Of a DNA stretch of 6,141 bases, positions 5,967 to 6,141 are shown piece after piece. Position 1 is the stretch's first letter. Each line of letters opens with the position of its first letter. Location: assembly GCA_030619585.1 (NCBI GenBank), contig JAUXBD010000101.1, positions 1 through 6,141 of the forward strand, written 5' to 3'. This DNA comes from Desulfobacteraceae bacterium. GTDB lineage: Bacteria; Desulfobacterota; Desulfobacteria; Desulfobacterales; SURF-7. The translations under genes were made by a program, and so were the position numbers. Under the pieces are notes generated by a model. The model was not told the DNA's origin. It made no database searches and was given only the letters and a program-made list of their open reading frames with translations.

Positions 5967-5986
5967 TTGGCCTGATTTTTGAATTG
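5967..5986 (+). promoter_or_regulatory. Sigma-54-like -24/-12 element upstream of the last gene
   Basis: TTGGCCTG at -24 and TTTTTGAA at -12, with GG (5969-5970) and GA (5981-5982) separated by 10 bp. It is 17/20 identical to the element at 5063-5082. The predicted start near 5994 gives a leader of about 67 nt to ATG 6061. The GA in place of GC at -12 is the main doubt. Confidence 0.5.
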
Positions 5987-6060
5987 ATATTGAGATATTG
6001 TTAACAGCTAATATCAGGTATTGTGATCTATCGTATAATGGAAAAGGAGCTCACGTAATT

Positions 6061-6141
6061 ATGAATTCAAAATTTAAAATTTTTAAACATCGTCAAAGTC
6101 AAAATCTTTACCTAAAATTAACGGGTGAATTTAATGACATG
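6061..6141 (+). CDS. Start of a STAS-like small protein (cut by window edge)
   Basis: ATG 6061 follows AAGGAG (6044-6049) at 11-nt spacing and stays open for 27 codons to the window edge. The visible N-terminus, with KFKIFKHRQ then NLYLKLTGEFNDM, resembles the first two strands of STAS/anti-sigma-factor-antagonist-type domains, where a strand of the form LxLxLxGEFD leads into the first helix. The evidence is short, so the family call is tentative. It has its own -24/-12-like element upstream, matching that of the MBL-fold gene, which suggests shared control with it. Confidence 0.6.
   Translation, partial: MNSKFKIFKHRQSQNLYLKLTGEFNDM

Larger units (their letters stand above)
5756..6060 (+). 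other. 305-bp AT-rich intergenic region before the last gene
   Basis: No coding gene is seen. In order it holds the possible terminator, a perfect small hairpin GGAC-TGTT-GTCC (5838-5849), a long imperfect inverted repeat (5871-5913), the -24/-12-like element (5967-5986) and the ribosome site AAGGAG (6044-6049). The order fits an upstream activator region followed by a sigma-54-type promoter and leader. Confidence 0.5.

Noticed and set aside
6034..6039. Perfect TATAAT as a sigma-70 -10 box
   Set aside because: No -35 at 16-18 bp and no extended -10; a start here would fall in the ribosome site of the 6061 gene.
1..6141. CRISPR arrays, tRNA or rRNA genes, insertion sequences
   Set aside because: No regularly spaced repeats, no tRNA-like cloverleaf segments, and no transposase-like protein or terminal inverted repeats were seen.

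Overview
The window reads as AT-rich chromosomal DNA of a Gram-negative, most likely an anaerobic Desulfobacterota (Desulfobacteria, the sulfate-reducer group). The basis is the style of the IleS, LspA and HolA proteins, the NtrC-type regulator and a metallo-beta-lactamase-fold relative of persulfide dioxygenases. This placement is inference from protein flavour only, since there is no rRNA or long species-specific marker. Every gene found is on the + strand.

Left part (1-2740) is a housekeeping operon: the 3' end of ileS (isoleucyl-tRNA synthetase), lspA (lipoprotein signal peptidase) after 16 nt, and holA (DNA polymerase III delta subunit) after 49 nt. It closes with a small GC-rich hairpin and T-run that overlaps the holA stop codon. 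HolA is much longer than usual (486 aa) because of two insertions, and its second insertion contains an in-frame A AAA AAG slippery heptamer. Two independent 15-bp tandem repeats lie in this part, one inside ileS and one carrying the lspA stop codon.

Right part (2741-6141) looks like a small regulatory island. A good sigma-70 promoter (TTGAAT-N17-TATACT) precedes an orphan NtrC-family response regulator with intact receiver, GAFTGA-bearing AAA+ and Fis-type HTH domains. Three genes follow, each separated by a long AT-rich gap. Each gap holds a -24/-12 (sigma-54-type) element at the right distance: a GG-N10-GC match at 4391-4406 and two near-identical 20-bp elements (5063-5082 and 5967-5986) with GG-N10-GA. 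The simplest reading is that the regulator drives the genes behind it as separate sigma-54 transcription units.

The three downstream genes are unusual. The first encodes a 143-aa protein that can be read as a pseudo-receiver lacking the phospho-acceptor Asp and the conserved Lys. The second is a 191-aa persulfide-dioxygenase-like metallo-beta-lactamase fold in which at least three metal ligands are replaced (a pseudoenzyme). The third is cut by the window edge after 27 codons and begins like a STAS/anti-sigma-antagonist-type domain. Together they suggest a sigma-54-controlled set of signalling or sensing proteins built from catalytically dead folds; this is the most interesting and least described part of the window.
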